Shown piece after piece: positions 44,551 to 54,673 of a DNA stretch of 64,000 bases. The translations under genes were made by a program, and so were the position numbers. Each line of letters starts with the position of its first letter. The first letter of the stretch is position 1. Below the pieces are notes generated by a model. The model ran no database searches and was not told the origin of the DNA. It was given only the letters and a program-made list of their open reading frames with translations. Origin of the DNA: Nectonema munidae (lineage: Eukaryota > Nematomorpha > Nectonematoida > Nectonematidae); NCBI GenBank assembly GCA_030549495.1, contig JAUIRK010000780.1, forward strand, positions 1-64,000. The letters are read 5' to 3'.

Positions 44551-46349
44551 TATACCTTGATATATATTATTTTACAAGAATAAATGCTTCAATTCAAATA
44601 TATGAATAGAGCTAAGTGATCGATACAATCTTACATATGGTTGGATATACCATTTTCACATCGTATTCGTCCTTTTTCACAATGAATTTAGCCTTCATAT
44701 TTTTTCAGTAAAATTTTTTATTCCAAATTAGCAAGTTAATTTAAAATACTTTTTGTGAAAAAAAAACAAAATTAAGAAAATAAGTTAAATAAAAATATCA
44801 ATTCCAAATTTTAAAATTGAATAATGACCATCGCTTTAAGGTTCACATGTGCCCAACAAACCGCAGTGTTCCCACCATGCTTTAAGTAGAAACTTGGCTG
44901 TTTTTTATTAATGATTTTTTTTTTTATTCGGAATAGTTTGAAAATTTGTAATACATATGCTATTTTAAACGTGTTTAAATGTTTAGCGAAGATTTGTGTT
45001 TATTTCGGATTATTACGGGAAAAAGTTTAAATTTCGGTTTTAAACTGTTCGCCCGCTGACAAAGCTCTCCCCATTTGATCCGGTGCATCCAAGAAGGAAA
45101 CACGAAGATTTTGCGACTTTTCAAATTAACCTTGACCTTGAAATATGTTTAACCCAAAAAATGAAAGTTTGATCACTTCTTCTATACTTGGGCAGCTTTT
45201 TAACGAAATTTTAAAGATGAGTTCTCCTTAATTTAGGCTCCATATTATTTATCATTTAGAAGTGAAAATAAAACCACTATTTTTCAAAAGCTCTAGATTG
45301 AGATAACATCTTAAATACCAAATTAAAATAGCTGACCAAACATGTAACTAATAAACGAATGAATAAGTAATTAAGTAATTAACGAATTAAGTAATTAACC
45401 CAATAAATAAATATTTATCTAAAAATAATTTTAATTTGATTCACTATTACAATAAAAGATTAGAAGCGTTCAATTTCTTTTTGCAAAAAAATTATTTCAA
45501 AATTCATCTAGAAAATTGAATCATATAATATTTAAATAAACTCTGCATTTTATGACTTTAAAAAGTGAATTATTTTTTGAATTATTTCCAAATTACTCCA
45601 TTTTTAAATTTAAAATTTTTTCTTAATTTCAACACATTAAGTCAAAATGGCGAAAGTATGCCTTACTTATTATAAATTATAATCAAGATGGTTAATTGTG
45701 AAAACTCACAACTTAAAAGGTAATAAATTGACGTTAAGTTGTTCGAATCGTTTCTAAGCGCCGAATGCTTCCCATAACTCGATAGACGATAGAAATGTCA
45801 CGTTTGGCAATCGAGATCAGCGTGGGAATCATATTGTATTACTTTTAAAAGAAAATTAAATAAAATTTTGTAAACGAAATTGTCAAAATGATAAACGGTT
45901 ATTATTTAACAGATTTTTTTCAGATATATACATAAATATGTTTGGTGTGCGTGTCTTTCTCGACTTCAACGCGTGTGTAGAATGCTTGAAGGAATCTTGA
46001 AATAAGCAAATTAACAAAATAGAAAAGTCAACTAATGCGTCTGAGCACAATTTGATCCCCAAATATAAGAAGGAAATCCTGGAATTTGCGATGTAGCCAA
46101 GGTTGATTTATAAAGCTGTACATATAGTGCTTTAATTAATATTAATTATACCTACCATAATATCACTAAGTATAATGAGAAACAAATGTTTTCTTATTGG
46201 AAGAATTCATTCTTCTTGGAGATAATGCGATACTGCTTTTGCACACTATGAAAAGCGTGATTTATATTGATATGGACCAAAAATGATAATCTTTCCCTCT
46301 CCATTGAAGATCTTTTACTCCAAAGTGATTTGACTTCTTTTACACACTG
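44551..46349. other. Gene-poor AT-rich DNA
   Basis: A TAATTAAGTAATTAAC-type tract lies at about 45350-45410. Nothing else recognised. Confidence 0.5.
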
Positions 46350-46620
46350 AAAACAAAAAGTCCTTACACTAACTACTACTTTAAATATCTACTCTAACAA
46401 TGCATCTATTATTCTTGGTAATTAAAATACCATTTTAGTAGTAAATTTACTTTCAATGAGGTAAAACATTTAACTGAAAAATTATTTTTTTAAAAACTAA
46501 AGATTTTTAAGATTTGCCCTAACAATTTACTGAAAGCTCTCAATTCCATAATTAACTATAATAATGGTTAAACTTACTCAAGAATACCATGTAATACAAA
46601 ATGCTATGAAGTGCAATAGT
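46350..46620 (+). repeat. Dispersed repeat, family E, copy 2 (empty site)
   Basis: Uninterrupted relative of the repeat carrying the 3.7 kb element: AACAAAAAGT, TTACACTAACTACTACTTTAA (TTAA at 46381-46384), TTATTCTTGGTAATTAAAAT, AGTAGTAAATTTACTTTC and AAACTAAAGATTTTTAAG occur in the same order. Confidence 0.82.
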
Positions 46621-47679
46621 ACCCGTATATTCTTATATTTTTATTGAAGGGGAGGGGGGGGGGGGGATAGGACAAATTCCATGTGAAAAAGGATGGTAAA
46701 TATTTTTTAATACTAAAGAGTCATCCTTACCTTTGGAGGAAGATGGTGCAAAATTTATCACCGTATATTTATTTTCGCGTGTTTTATAAAGAAACATTTT
46801 TTTGCTTAAAAATCATTTTTTAACTTAAAGAGTGAATGACCTATTTGCCTCCCTCAATCCCATACCCTCTCTGGTTGATCTGCGGCATCGATCCACACTC
46901 AACCGTAATAAATATTTAAAACATTGTGAATCAAATTTCACAACAATAATAATCAATTTGAAGAATTCATGAAAAATTTAAGAAGCTTATTCGCTTTTTA
47001 TGATCAAGCAGCACACATCTCTTCAACAATGAAATGCTTTTGTGAAGACTATACACCAATAATTTCAGTAGAATCAACAAGATAATATGAATACTAATCA
47101 TATATTATCGATTTCATTCAAACTAAAAAAAAGGTAAAAAAAAATATTAAAAAAAATTACATATTCAAGGGTGTAGCCAGAATGAAGAAAAATACTTTGA
47201 AATAGAAGTGAAAATTTACGGTAAAAAATTGTACATTTTGAGGTAGCGATCTCATATGCCTTACAAGATTTTGCAAGTTCTATTTTACTCTGTATACACC
47301 TGGCTTAAAATTTACACCTGGCTGAAAGTCATTCAAGAAACTCTTCTCTTGACAGCATGTGATGTTGAAAGACGATTTTAACATTTGACAAAATTCAAGA
47401 ACTTTTTGACATATTGAAGGGAAACGGGGGGATTATCATCATCTTTGGTCCATATGAATATAAATTACGCTTTTCCTATTAAGTAAATGGGAAAGCAGTA
47501 AAATGATATATTATGTAATTATATCCAAGAAGGATTATTTCTTCCAATTTGTTTAGAGCTTATCAATTCCTCATTAAACTTATTTTTTACCTTGCAATTT
47601 GTTTCAGAACACATAATTCCTGAAATCTGAATTTGATGTATTGCCGAATAGTAATATTTTTTTTCTATGCCCCTCTAAA
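46621..47679. other. Gene-poor AT-rich DNA
   Basis: A G-rich run lies near 46650-46667. No gene recognised. Confidence 0.5.
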
Positions 47680-47832
47680 AGGTAAAGGTAACGTGGAGTG
47701 TTTTTATCGAGAAGGCACAATTGCGCCGCTTGTATAGAACTTTGAGGAAAGTAGGCTTGATTCTGGATCGAACCCAAGACCTTGAGTTATCGAAACCCAG
47801 TATCTAACCAACTTTACTTATTCACGCCCCCT
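47680..47832 (-). mobile_element. tRNA-derived SINE (family S), copy 2
   Basis: Minus-strand box A-like TGGTTAGATACTGGG (47797-47811) and box B-like GGGTTCGATCC (47765-47775) are spaced as in a tRNA promoter. Then comes a tRNA-unrelated body with GCGGCGCAATTGTGCC, ending in the reverse complement of AAAAGGTAAAGGTA. Confidence 0.85.
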
Positions 47833-49975
47833 TAATTAAATTTAATGTTGAAATGTGTGAGAAAATTTGTGTTTAATCCATTCCTATATATATTTGTAGT
47901 GTGGCAAGGCAATGGGAGACAACAAAAAAATCAAGAAAAGTATATGAAACATAAAAGAATATGTGATTTTGCCAGACTACAAAATTCCTACTTGCAGTCA
48001 ATATATAAATATATTGGTAAGTTTTTATTGGCGCATTTCAAAATCCTTATTTCGGATATTATTCCTAGGTTTATTTTGTCTAGTAGTTATAGTAGTTAGT
48101 GAGTTACTATTGTTTTATAACAAGCAAGTTTATTCATTTCAAAAAGTAAATATTTTTTCCCAATAATACTTTTCGTATTTCTGCGAAAAATGCTTCTCAG
48201 ACTGTGGCAAAATTTTCTAAATATTTTGGAATTGAAAAATGTTAAAAAAAAATTCCCAATTTCTTTTATTAAAAGTTTTCTGTGACAATTTATTTGTTTG
48301 TAAACTTTTTTTTCAAAAGTTTGATTCAACATTTTGTTCTCTCATTTTTCCACAAAAATAGCTTCTTTTGAAAATAAGTACACGGGCTAATTTTTGGAAG
48401 ATCTCTTATGGAAAGTAAGTAACCTAGTGGCTAGTAGCTCTTCTTGAACAGTAGTGATCCTAGATTTTACCCTTTGAAATAATAGCTAAAGGTTCAGTAC
48501 TCTAGGAGCTGTTTTAAACATGTGGCATAGATCCTGACTTTTGATGCTGTTTGCCTTCAAAAATTAAAATTTGGTTAGAGGTATATTCAAAAAAATGAAA
48601 TTTATTTTCGAACACCATCCAAAGCTAAACTATTTTACCATTTTATCTACTTTTTTAAAATATGAAAATTTTTTGAAAATATATTTCCATAACTTGACAG
48701 ATGATGGGGATGTCACGATTAAGAAGCGACTCCCAAAAGTCCAAAACCAAAGTTTAAGGTTCAACCACTTAGTATAACTTATTAGGAGATTCAAAGATCG
48801 TGATAATGTATATACCAATTCTAGTATAATTATATTTTACAAATTATTATTCTAAAAATCTAATATTCAAAGTTATTGTAATTTTAAAAAAATTCTTAAG
48901 TGATCAAAATATATATAACTACGGATAAGAAATTAAAATAAGTTTAATATTTCAACAGCTAAATAAATGAAAAGTCGCTTTCTCTATTTCAAATTTAGCA
49001 AGAAAAAATTGATTCGAAATCTCAATCTATGTAATCAATAATAATTAAAAGTATCAAAGTGCATAGTGAATAAATAATGAAAATAGAAAAAGAAAAGTAA
49101 AAAAAGAAACAATTTGTAATGAAGATTTTTCTTAGTATGATTGGCTAATGTTCCGTAACGAATCAGAATTCGCTTTTGTCCCCGTATTCTTGTCAATCAT
49201 CCGAGATTGTCATTTTTACCACGATATATATTTTTTAAACATAAACTTCACCAATGAAAAACAAAATTGGATTATTCAAGAAAAGAAAAATGGTGGCATA
49301 ATAATGTTAAATTAAAAAAAGAAAAAGAAAGAAAGAAAATGATTTATTTATCATCAAATTGACCAATAAATCGAATAATAAATGATTAATTAATTTTATT
49401 TGTTATTTATTTAAATATTAAATCAGCTATAGACAGTTGAAAAAATCTAATGATAAAGAACTATTATAGGAAGGAATCAATCACATTATGAATATTTTTT
49501 AGTTTATTATAGTTGTTGATTTATATGTTAATAAGTGATTTTAAAATTCAGTCATGCGACAGTCCAAGATTGAACTTAGAAATTTGTGTAAATTTAGCGT
49601 TTTTGAAAAACATAGCGCCAAGAAACCCTATAAATAATGGGAACCCAAAATTAAACGATCCGCTAGTTCTTCAAAAGATTCAATAACAATCTTAGGCATA
49701 GACAAGGGAGCACATCTAGGCAGACAAAGGAGTCTGATAATTCAAGACTAGCACAGAGTCCTTTCCACAATTTTAGGCTTCAGCTAAAGTTGACAACAGG
49801 AAAGCTCATGGGTCAGACGTCCGCCGAACTAATAATTGGGCACCTCTGCAAAAATTAGTTATATAACAATTAAATTAAAAAAAATTAGTTAATTAGTATA
49901 ATGCATAAATTAAAATGAATTTGAAGTAACATATTCATATTCCATTTTAACATGATTAATTTTATTATTACAGTA
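47833..49975. other. Gene-poor AT-rich DNA
   Basis: No gene recognised; frames at 47845-48166 and 48571-48818 are unmatched and low in complexity. Confidence 0.5.
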
Positions 49976-49977
49976 TT

Positions 49978-50797
49978 CACTAGCGGATTTAAATGGGGGC
50001 GGAAAAGCGTACGCCCCTCCCCATGGGCGTAGTCAAAGGGGGGGGGGGCAAGGGGGCAGTGCCCCCCCCCCCCCTCAAATACCTTTTCTACCCCCCCCCC
50101 CCCCCCAAATAATTTTATTTCCAATATGCTTGCCCCCTAAATTCCTTGCATGCCCCCAACTTCCATTTTTTGGCTACGCCACTGCCCCTCCCCCTAAAAT
50201 TACTTTACCAATTGCTAAAAAAATTTCTTAATCTAATTCTTTTCGTAGAACTCAAATATTATGATGATTTCTGCAACTCGTTTTTTAGATTCAATCTTTC
50301 TCTAAAGTGAGAAGTCCTAAAAAGTTTTTTATGTTTCAATCGTAGTTAAGTGTGACACTTTTTACTTTATATTATCCAATTTTTTTTGTAAATTTATTAT
50401 TTAAACAGATCAAGTTTTACCTCATCAATTCCCTTCGCAGTTCAATGAATGAGGATCGTTTTAATGCTCTCATTCTTCTTCTGATACTTATAGATTATAT
50501 CTCCCCCCCCCCTCACTTTAAAAAATTAAAAAAAAATTTAATATATATTGTATGTTGTATATTGCATATATATATATTCTATATTGTATGTATAAAATAT
50601 GCAATAAATATGTTTATTTTTACTCATCATTTAAATTCAAATAAAATTTTTTAGAGTGGAGGGGGGGGGGGAGAGATAACCCATAAGTACCCTTCTTTTT
50701 GTTTTAAAAATTTTGATAAAGCTTAAGTTTATATGCTTGGAATTTAAGTTCTAGTTTAGTAAAATCCGCCCTAATGCCAATTTCTAGATCCGGCCCT
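49978..50797. mobile_element. Possible outer MITE carrying a nested MITE
   Basis: The left end (GCGGATTTAAATGGGGGCGGA) resembles the reverse complement of the right end (GGATCTAGAAATTGGCATTA, GGGCGGAT), suggesting an ~820 bp inverted-repeat element, G/C-rich at its ends and AT-rich inside. No clean target duplication. The element at 50022-50184 lies within it. Confidence 0.45.
50022..50184. mobile_element. hAT-type MITE, CAGTGGCGTAGCC type, nested
   Basis: 163 bp with termini CATGGGCGTAGTCAAA and, reversed, CAGTGGCGTAGCCAAAA. Perfect 8 bp duplications CCCCTCCC lie at 50014-50021 and 50185-50192. The interior is two C runs and a G run around an AT core. Confidence 0.88.
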
Positions 50798-51189
50798 AAA
50801 AATGAAAAATCGTAGTTCGTGTTAATTGGGTGATAATTATGCATGCATTTCTAAACTGCATTTCAACGTGTTTAAAAAAAGGCCTGCGATTTTTGCGAGT
50901 TGCAAATTTTAAAAGGCCTTCTCTAAGTGATGTCAATGCATGAAAGTTCTCTGTTTTGTACCTGGGCCACATCTATAGGTGATTGGCTATCCAATTAATT
51001 AGACCAACTAATTAACGAAGTAATTAAATTAATAGCTTCTTTGCTAAGACGCGTGTTTTCGTTAAAATACCGTGCTTCTAATAAGAAAATTTCGTTACAA
51101 TTTCAATCCCCGCCCCCATAATTACGCTGTTGTATAAAGGATGTTTTGTACCCACAAGTTTTGAGCATATCTTAGGTAAAACTTAAAGT

Positions 51190-51972
51190 TTGACTTACGA
51201 AACCCATTACTGTGTAGTGTAGTGCAGAGAGTGGTAGGATAGCAGAGACAAGCAACATCAGAGTGGGCAGTTGTGGTGAGTGAAGAGAATATCAAGTCAT
51301 CATGCTTACAAATACACGCTCGTCTCTGATTGGCTGGCTGAGATGAATTGATTTTAAAATGTTGCTTCGCATTTCATAACTACAGTAGTGTACATGCGTG
51401 CATACAACACCGTCATACTCTGAGTGATATTTGAATGAAAGAACATTCATAGATCTGTGGTATTGATACGCTTCTATGCTGGATATTTTTAATTAATGAG
51501 TTGTGAAGTCAGTAGTTATTGAATAATTTCTCTAGAACAACTGATGATGAGAGTAGAAAGAACTCTTCGATTCTCTAAGAACGTCAGAAGGAAAGTGAGT
51601 ATATCCTATCTCTATATCATACAACGCGAACAACAGCACCACCATTAATAAAAAGAGAAAGTTATTGTAGTCTTTTGGTGATTAAAGTGGTGAAAAATGG
51701 CTGCTCTCTCCCTTCCTAACCAAAGCAATAATGCCTGAATAATGGAGGAGGCAGCAGTAAGTAAATTAAAAAAAATAAGGAGAGAGAAAGAAGAAGAAGA
51801 AGAAAACAATTACAAGAAGGTTTGTGTTGCAGAATTAAGTCAGAATTTTTATTAATGTGTTATTGGATTTGTGTGATATTGGAAGGAGATAAATCATCAA
51901 TACTGACGTGATGAGTTTGAGGATTCACTTTTTGTGGTGAAGGCATGTATGGGTTTGCTGGAATCTGCAGAG
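51190..51972 (+). other. Candidate promoter and 5' exons of a gene running rightward
   Basis: A unique, less AT-rich patch. It holds an inverted CCAAT box (GATTGGCTGG, about 51328-51337), a strong splice donor GGAAA|GTGAGTAT (exon end 51594) and another, GCAGAG|GTATGTGT (exon end 51972). The ATG at 51949 opens MGLLESAE in frame up to the second donor; short upstream frames at 51696 and 51911 precede it. No downstream exon is identified, so this is a hypothesis from splice signals and composition. Confidence 0.35.
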
Positions 51973-52627
51973 GTATGTGTTTTAAACTAAGACAGTTTAA
52001 TTAACCTCATGTCAAGGCGTATGCTGTGATAAATTGGTTAATTAATAATATTAGTGTAATTAGTTGTCAAATTGCCAATTGATTTTTCCTCTATCACTAG
52101 CAATTAATATTATGCATGTAATGCGAGTAAGTTTCATAATCATAATAAAGCTTTATAATAATATATTATTTATTTTTTATTGATATTTATCTATCTATTA
52201 TTAAGATATGAATATTATTAAGCATATAAAATCTCTCAATTTTATAATTTAAATTTGAATTTTTTTTACTGTTGAGTTTCCCACCATCAAATGTTTTAAA
52301 AATTTACGTTTATCAAATTATCAAGTTTTGTGTCCCACTAAAAATTGTTACTCATGTAATAACTGAATTGATTTGTTGTAAATATTTACAAAGTGTAATA
52401 TATGTAATTTCAATTTTTAGTAGACCCGTTGTTAAGTTCTCAATACTTTATTTTGACTTTATGACTGTTCCATTTTTGTGCATAATTTTAATATAGCGGT
52501 CATTTATGACTTTTTGTGCAGTAGTTATTCCACTGTTAAATCTTAGTTTTTATTTATTTTTTTCTCATACTATTTTTGTTTCTTGTATTATTAATTTAAA
52601 TGACAAATATAATTAATAATTCTTCTC

Positions 52628-52658
<31 letters not shown>

Positions 52659-52847
52659 TTATTATTATTAAGATACATGTGAACAGGAGTGATTTGATAT
52701 TATTAAGAATTTAGAAATTTTATTTAAAAAAGCATCTAAATGTAAGGAAATATAGTATTAGTTAAAATTAATGTAAAAATTGATCAAACAAAAAATAATT
52801 CTTAAAAGGAAGAAATTTTGCAGCACCACGTTAAATATATACATATT
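51973..52847. other. AT-rich DNA with a (TTC)n run
   Basis: TTC/CTT trinucleotides at about 52620-52657 followed by ATT units. If the exon hypothesis at 51.2-52.0 kb is right, this is intron. Confidence 0.5.
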
Positions 52848-53055
52848 ATATACACTTTTTACTTCAAAATTGTCTTTTTTCAATTTGAATTTGTCTTTTT
52901 TAAGTCGTAAATTGTCTTTTTTCAATTTTATTTTGTATTATAGAAAGAGCGTTTAGAATTTAAAAAAGACATGTTAGAACTTAAAAAAGACAAATAATTG
53001 AAAAAAGACAATTTTGAACTAAAAAAATAATTTAGTTAGTAAAAATCTTATATAT
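52848..53055. mobile_element. Short inverted-repeat element, GTCTTTTTT family (G), copy 2
   Basis: Carries ACTTTTTACTTC, TTGTCTTTTTTAAGTCGTAAA, TCAATTTTATTTTGT, GAAAGAGCGTTTAGAATTTA and AAAAAAGACA in the same order as copy 1 at 28867. Confidence 0.78.
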
Positions 53056-53070
53056 ATATATCTTATATCA

Positions 53071-53335
53071 CTATTTTTAGTTATATTTTGCCTTTTTCAC
53101 TTCCAAATTGTCTTTCATCAATTCTATCTCCTTTTTCAGTTTAAATGATCTTTTTACATTTCCTATTTTTCAAATTCTAAAAGAAGAATATAAAAAAAAT
53201 TTGGGAATTGAAAACAGATACTTTGGAATTGTAAGAGGATAATTTGAATTTGAAATAAATAATAGAATTGAAAAAAAGATAAAATTGGTCATTGAAAAAA
53301 ACAAAATAGAACTAAAAATGCTTTTACCTTAAGTT
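53071..53335. mobile_element. Short inverted-repeat element, GTCTTTTTT family (G), diverged copy 3
   Basis: Starts ACTATTTTTAG and ends CTAAAAATGCTTTTACC. Same construction of alternating AATTGTCTTT-like and AATTGAAAA-like words, but with many substitutions. Confidence 0.55.
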
Positions 53336-53349
53336 TCTTTCTTTTCATC

Positions 53350-53489
53350 TTAACCCTTTCGTGACCTGTGTATCAAATGTATGATACATAAACAATTTTA
53401 CCTTCGTCTGCTTTTTCAAATAGTTTTGTATAGGAATCTTCTGCTTTCTAATAAATATCGTCTGATTTTTCTGGTCACCAAAGGGTTAA
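53350..53489. mobile_element. TTAA MITE (family T), 140 bp, variant a
   Basis: TTAACCCTTTCGTGACC at the left and GGTCACCAAAGGGTTAA at the right form terminal inverted repeats with TTAA edges. The inside carries TTCGTCTGCTTTTTC, TTCTGCTTTCT and ATATCGTCTG, the motif set of the family. Its right TTAA (53486-53489) is also the left TTAA of the next element. Confidence 0.87.
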
Positions 53490-53613
53490 CCCGTTAACGA
53501 CGAGAATAATCAGACGATATCTAATGTAAAGCAGAAGATTTGTATTAAAAAGCATTAATAAACGCAGACGATTCACATTTTTGTAAAGTCGACTGTGGTC
53601 GATAACCGGTTAA
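53486..53613. mobile_element. TTAA MITE (family T), 128 bp, copy b2
   Basis: TTAACCCGTTAACGACGAG at the left, reverse of CGATAACCGGTTAA at the right. About 94% identical, with no length change, to 39122-39249. It directly abuts variant a through a shared TTAA. Confidence 0.9.
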
Positions 53614-53802
53614 GTTCGTCCCATTTTCTTTGCATTTGTCCTTTTTATTAAATAAAAAAAAAGCTCGTCTTTTTCGCTTTAAGGTAATTTCAGCGGAATT
53701 GAATAGGCTGAGTAACGCTATTACTAAAGTAATGCTGAGCAACATAGGGGGCGGGCTATAACCATGTTTTTGAGACTTAAGAATTTCAGTGTATGTTTGT
53801 CT

Positions 53803-54066
53803 AATGTCAATATGTATATATGTATCTACCATTATTTATGTGTGTATGTGTGCCTAGATGTTTTTTGTTGTCAGACGTGTTTTAATACAAATAAATGAGA
53901 AAGTTTGTGTCAAAAAATGTACCATTTGTAAATGTATGTTTGTAGGATTGCACTAACACAAAGTCTAATCTCAATCCTAACACTAATACTAATTCTACAC
54001 TAATCTTAACCCCGCCCATAGGTTTCCAAAATGTTGAACATTAAGACCCATTCCGAAATCGATTGA
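53803..54066 (+). repeat. Dispersed repeat, family C, copy 2
   Basis: Same word order as 21655-21895, including the CTAATC/CTAACAC run and CACTAATCTTAACC. A G homopolymer of 17-18 bases follows at about 54086-54102. Confidence 0.8.
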
Positions 54067-54199
54067 TCTCTTATTAATTATTATGTGGGGGGGGGGGGGG
54101 GGCAGTGCTTACTCTAAAAATCAGTGATGAGTTTTTATATTGGCGTTTAGTATAATTTTTCAGCAGTTATTCAAATATTTTTTTTGTAAAAAATGGCTG

Positions 54200-54412
54200 T
54201 TATTAATTAAGTTGTAAATGAGTTATTTTTCACTAGTTTTGATATATCTTTTTTTTTACTCAATAAATTTCTCTTTGATATAAGAAAAAATGTTTTTAAT
54301 GTATATATTTATTTATATAGTTAAAACATTTTTTCTTATATTAAAGAGAAATTTATTGAGTAATAAAAAAGATAGACCAAAATTTGTAAAAAAAAAATAA
54401 CTCACAACAATA
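54200..54412. repeat. Foldback repeat with ~90 bp arms
   Basis: The best-matched core is left 54257-54299 against right 54321-54363 (about 42 bp, one or two differences), holding CTCAATAAATTTCTCTTT. Weaker pairing continues outward to GAGTTATTTTT on both sides. The spacer is about 21 bp of TA-rich DNA. Confidence 0.82.
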
Positions 54413-54673
54413 AATCTCTCTATTCTGTAAATAATTTCTTTCTTTCTATATATATAAACACTTTTATCACAAAAAATTTTACTAACTAAAATAAATATAT
54501 ATCAAAAATTTAAAAAAGAATTTAAAAACCCAAAAATTTTTACAATATTTATATGTTTTCAAACAAATATTTTTCAAAAAATACGGTTATTTAGTTTTTG
54601 TTTTTAATCGTCTTGATGTAAAATTATTTAGATTTTCTTTTTCTTTTTAAATTTAGATTTACTTCATTTTAAA

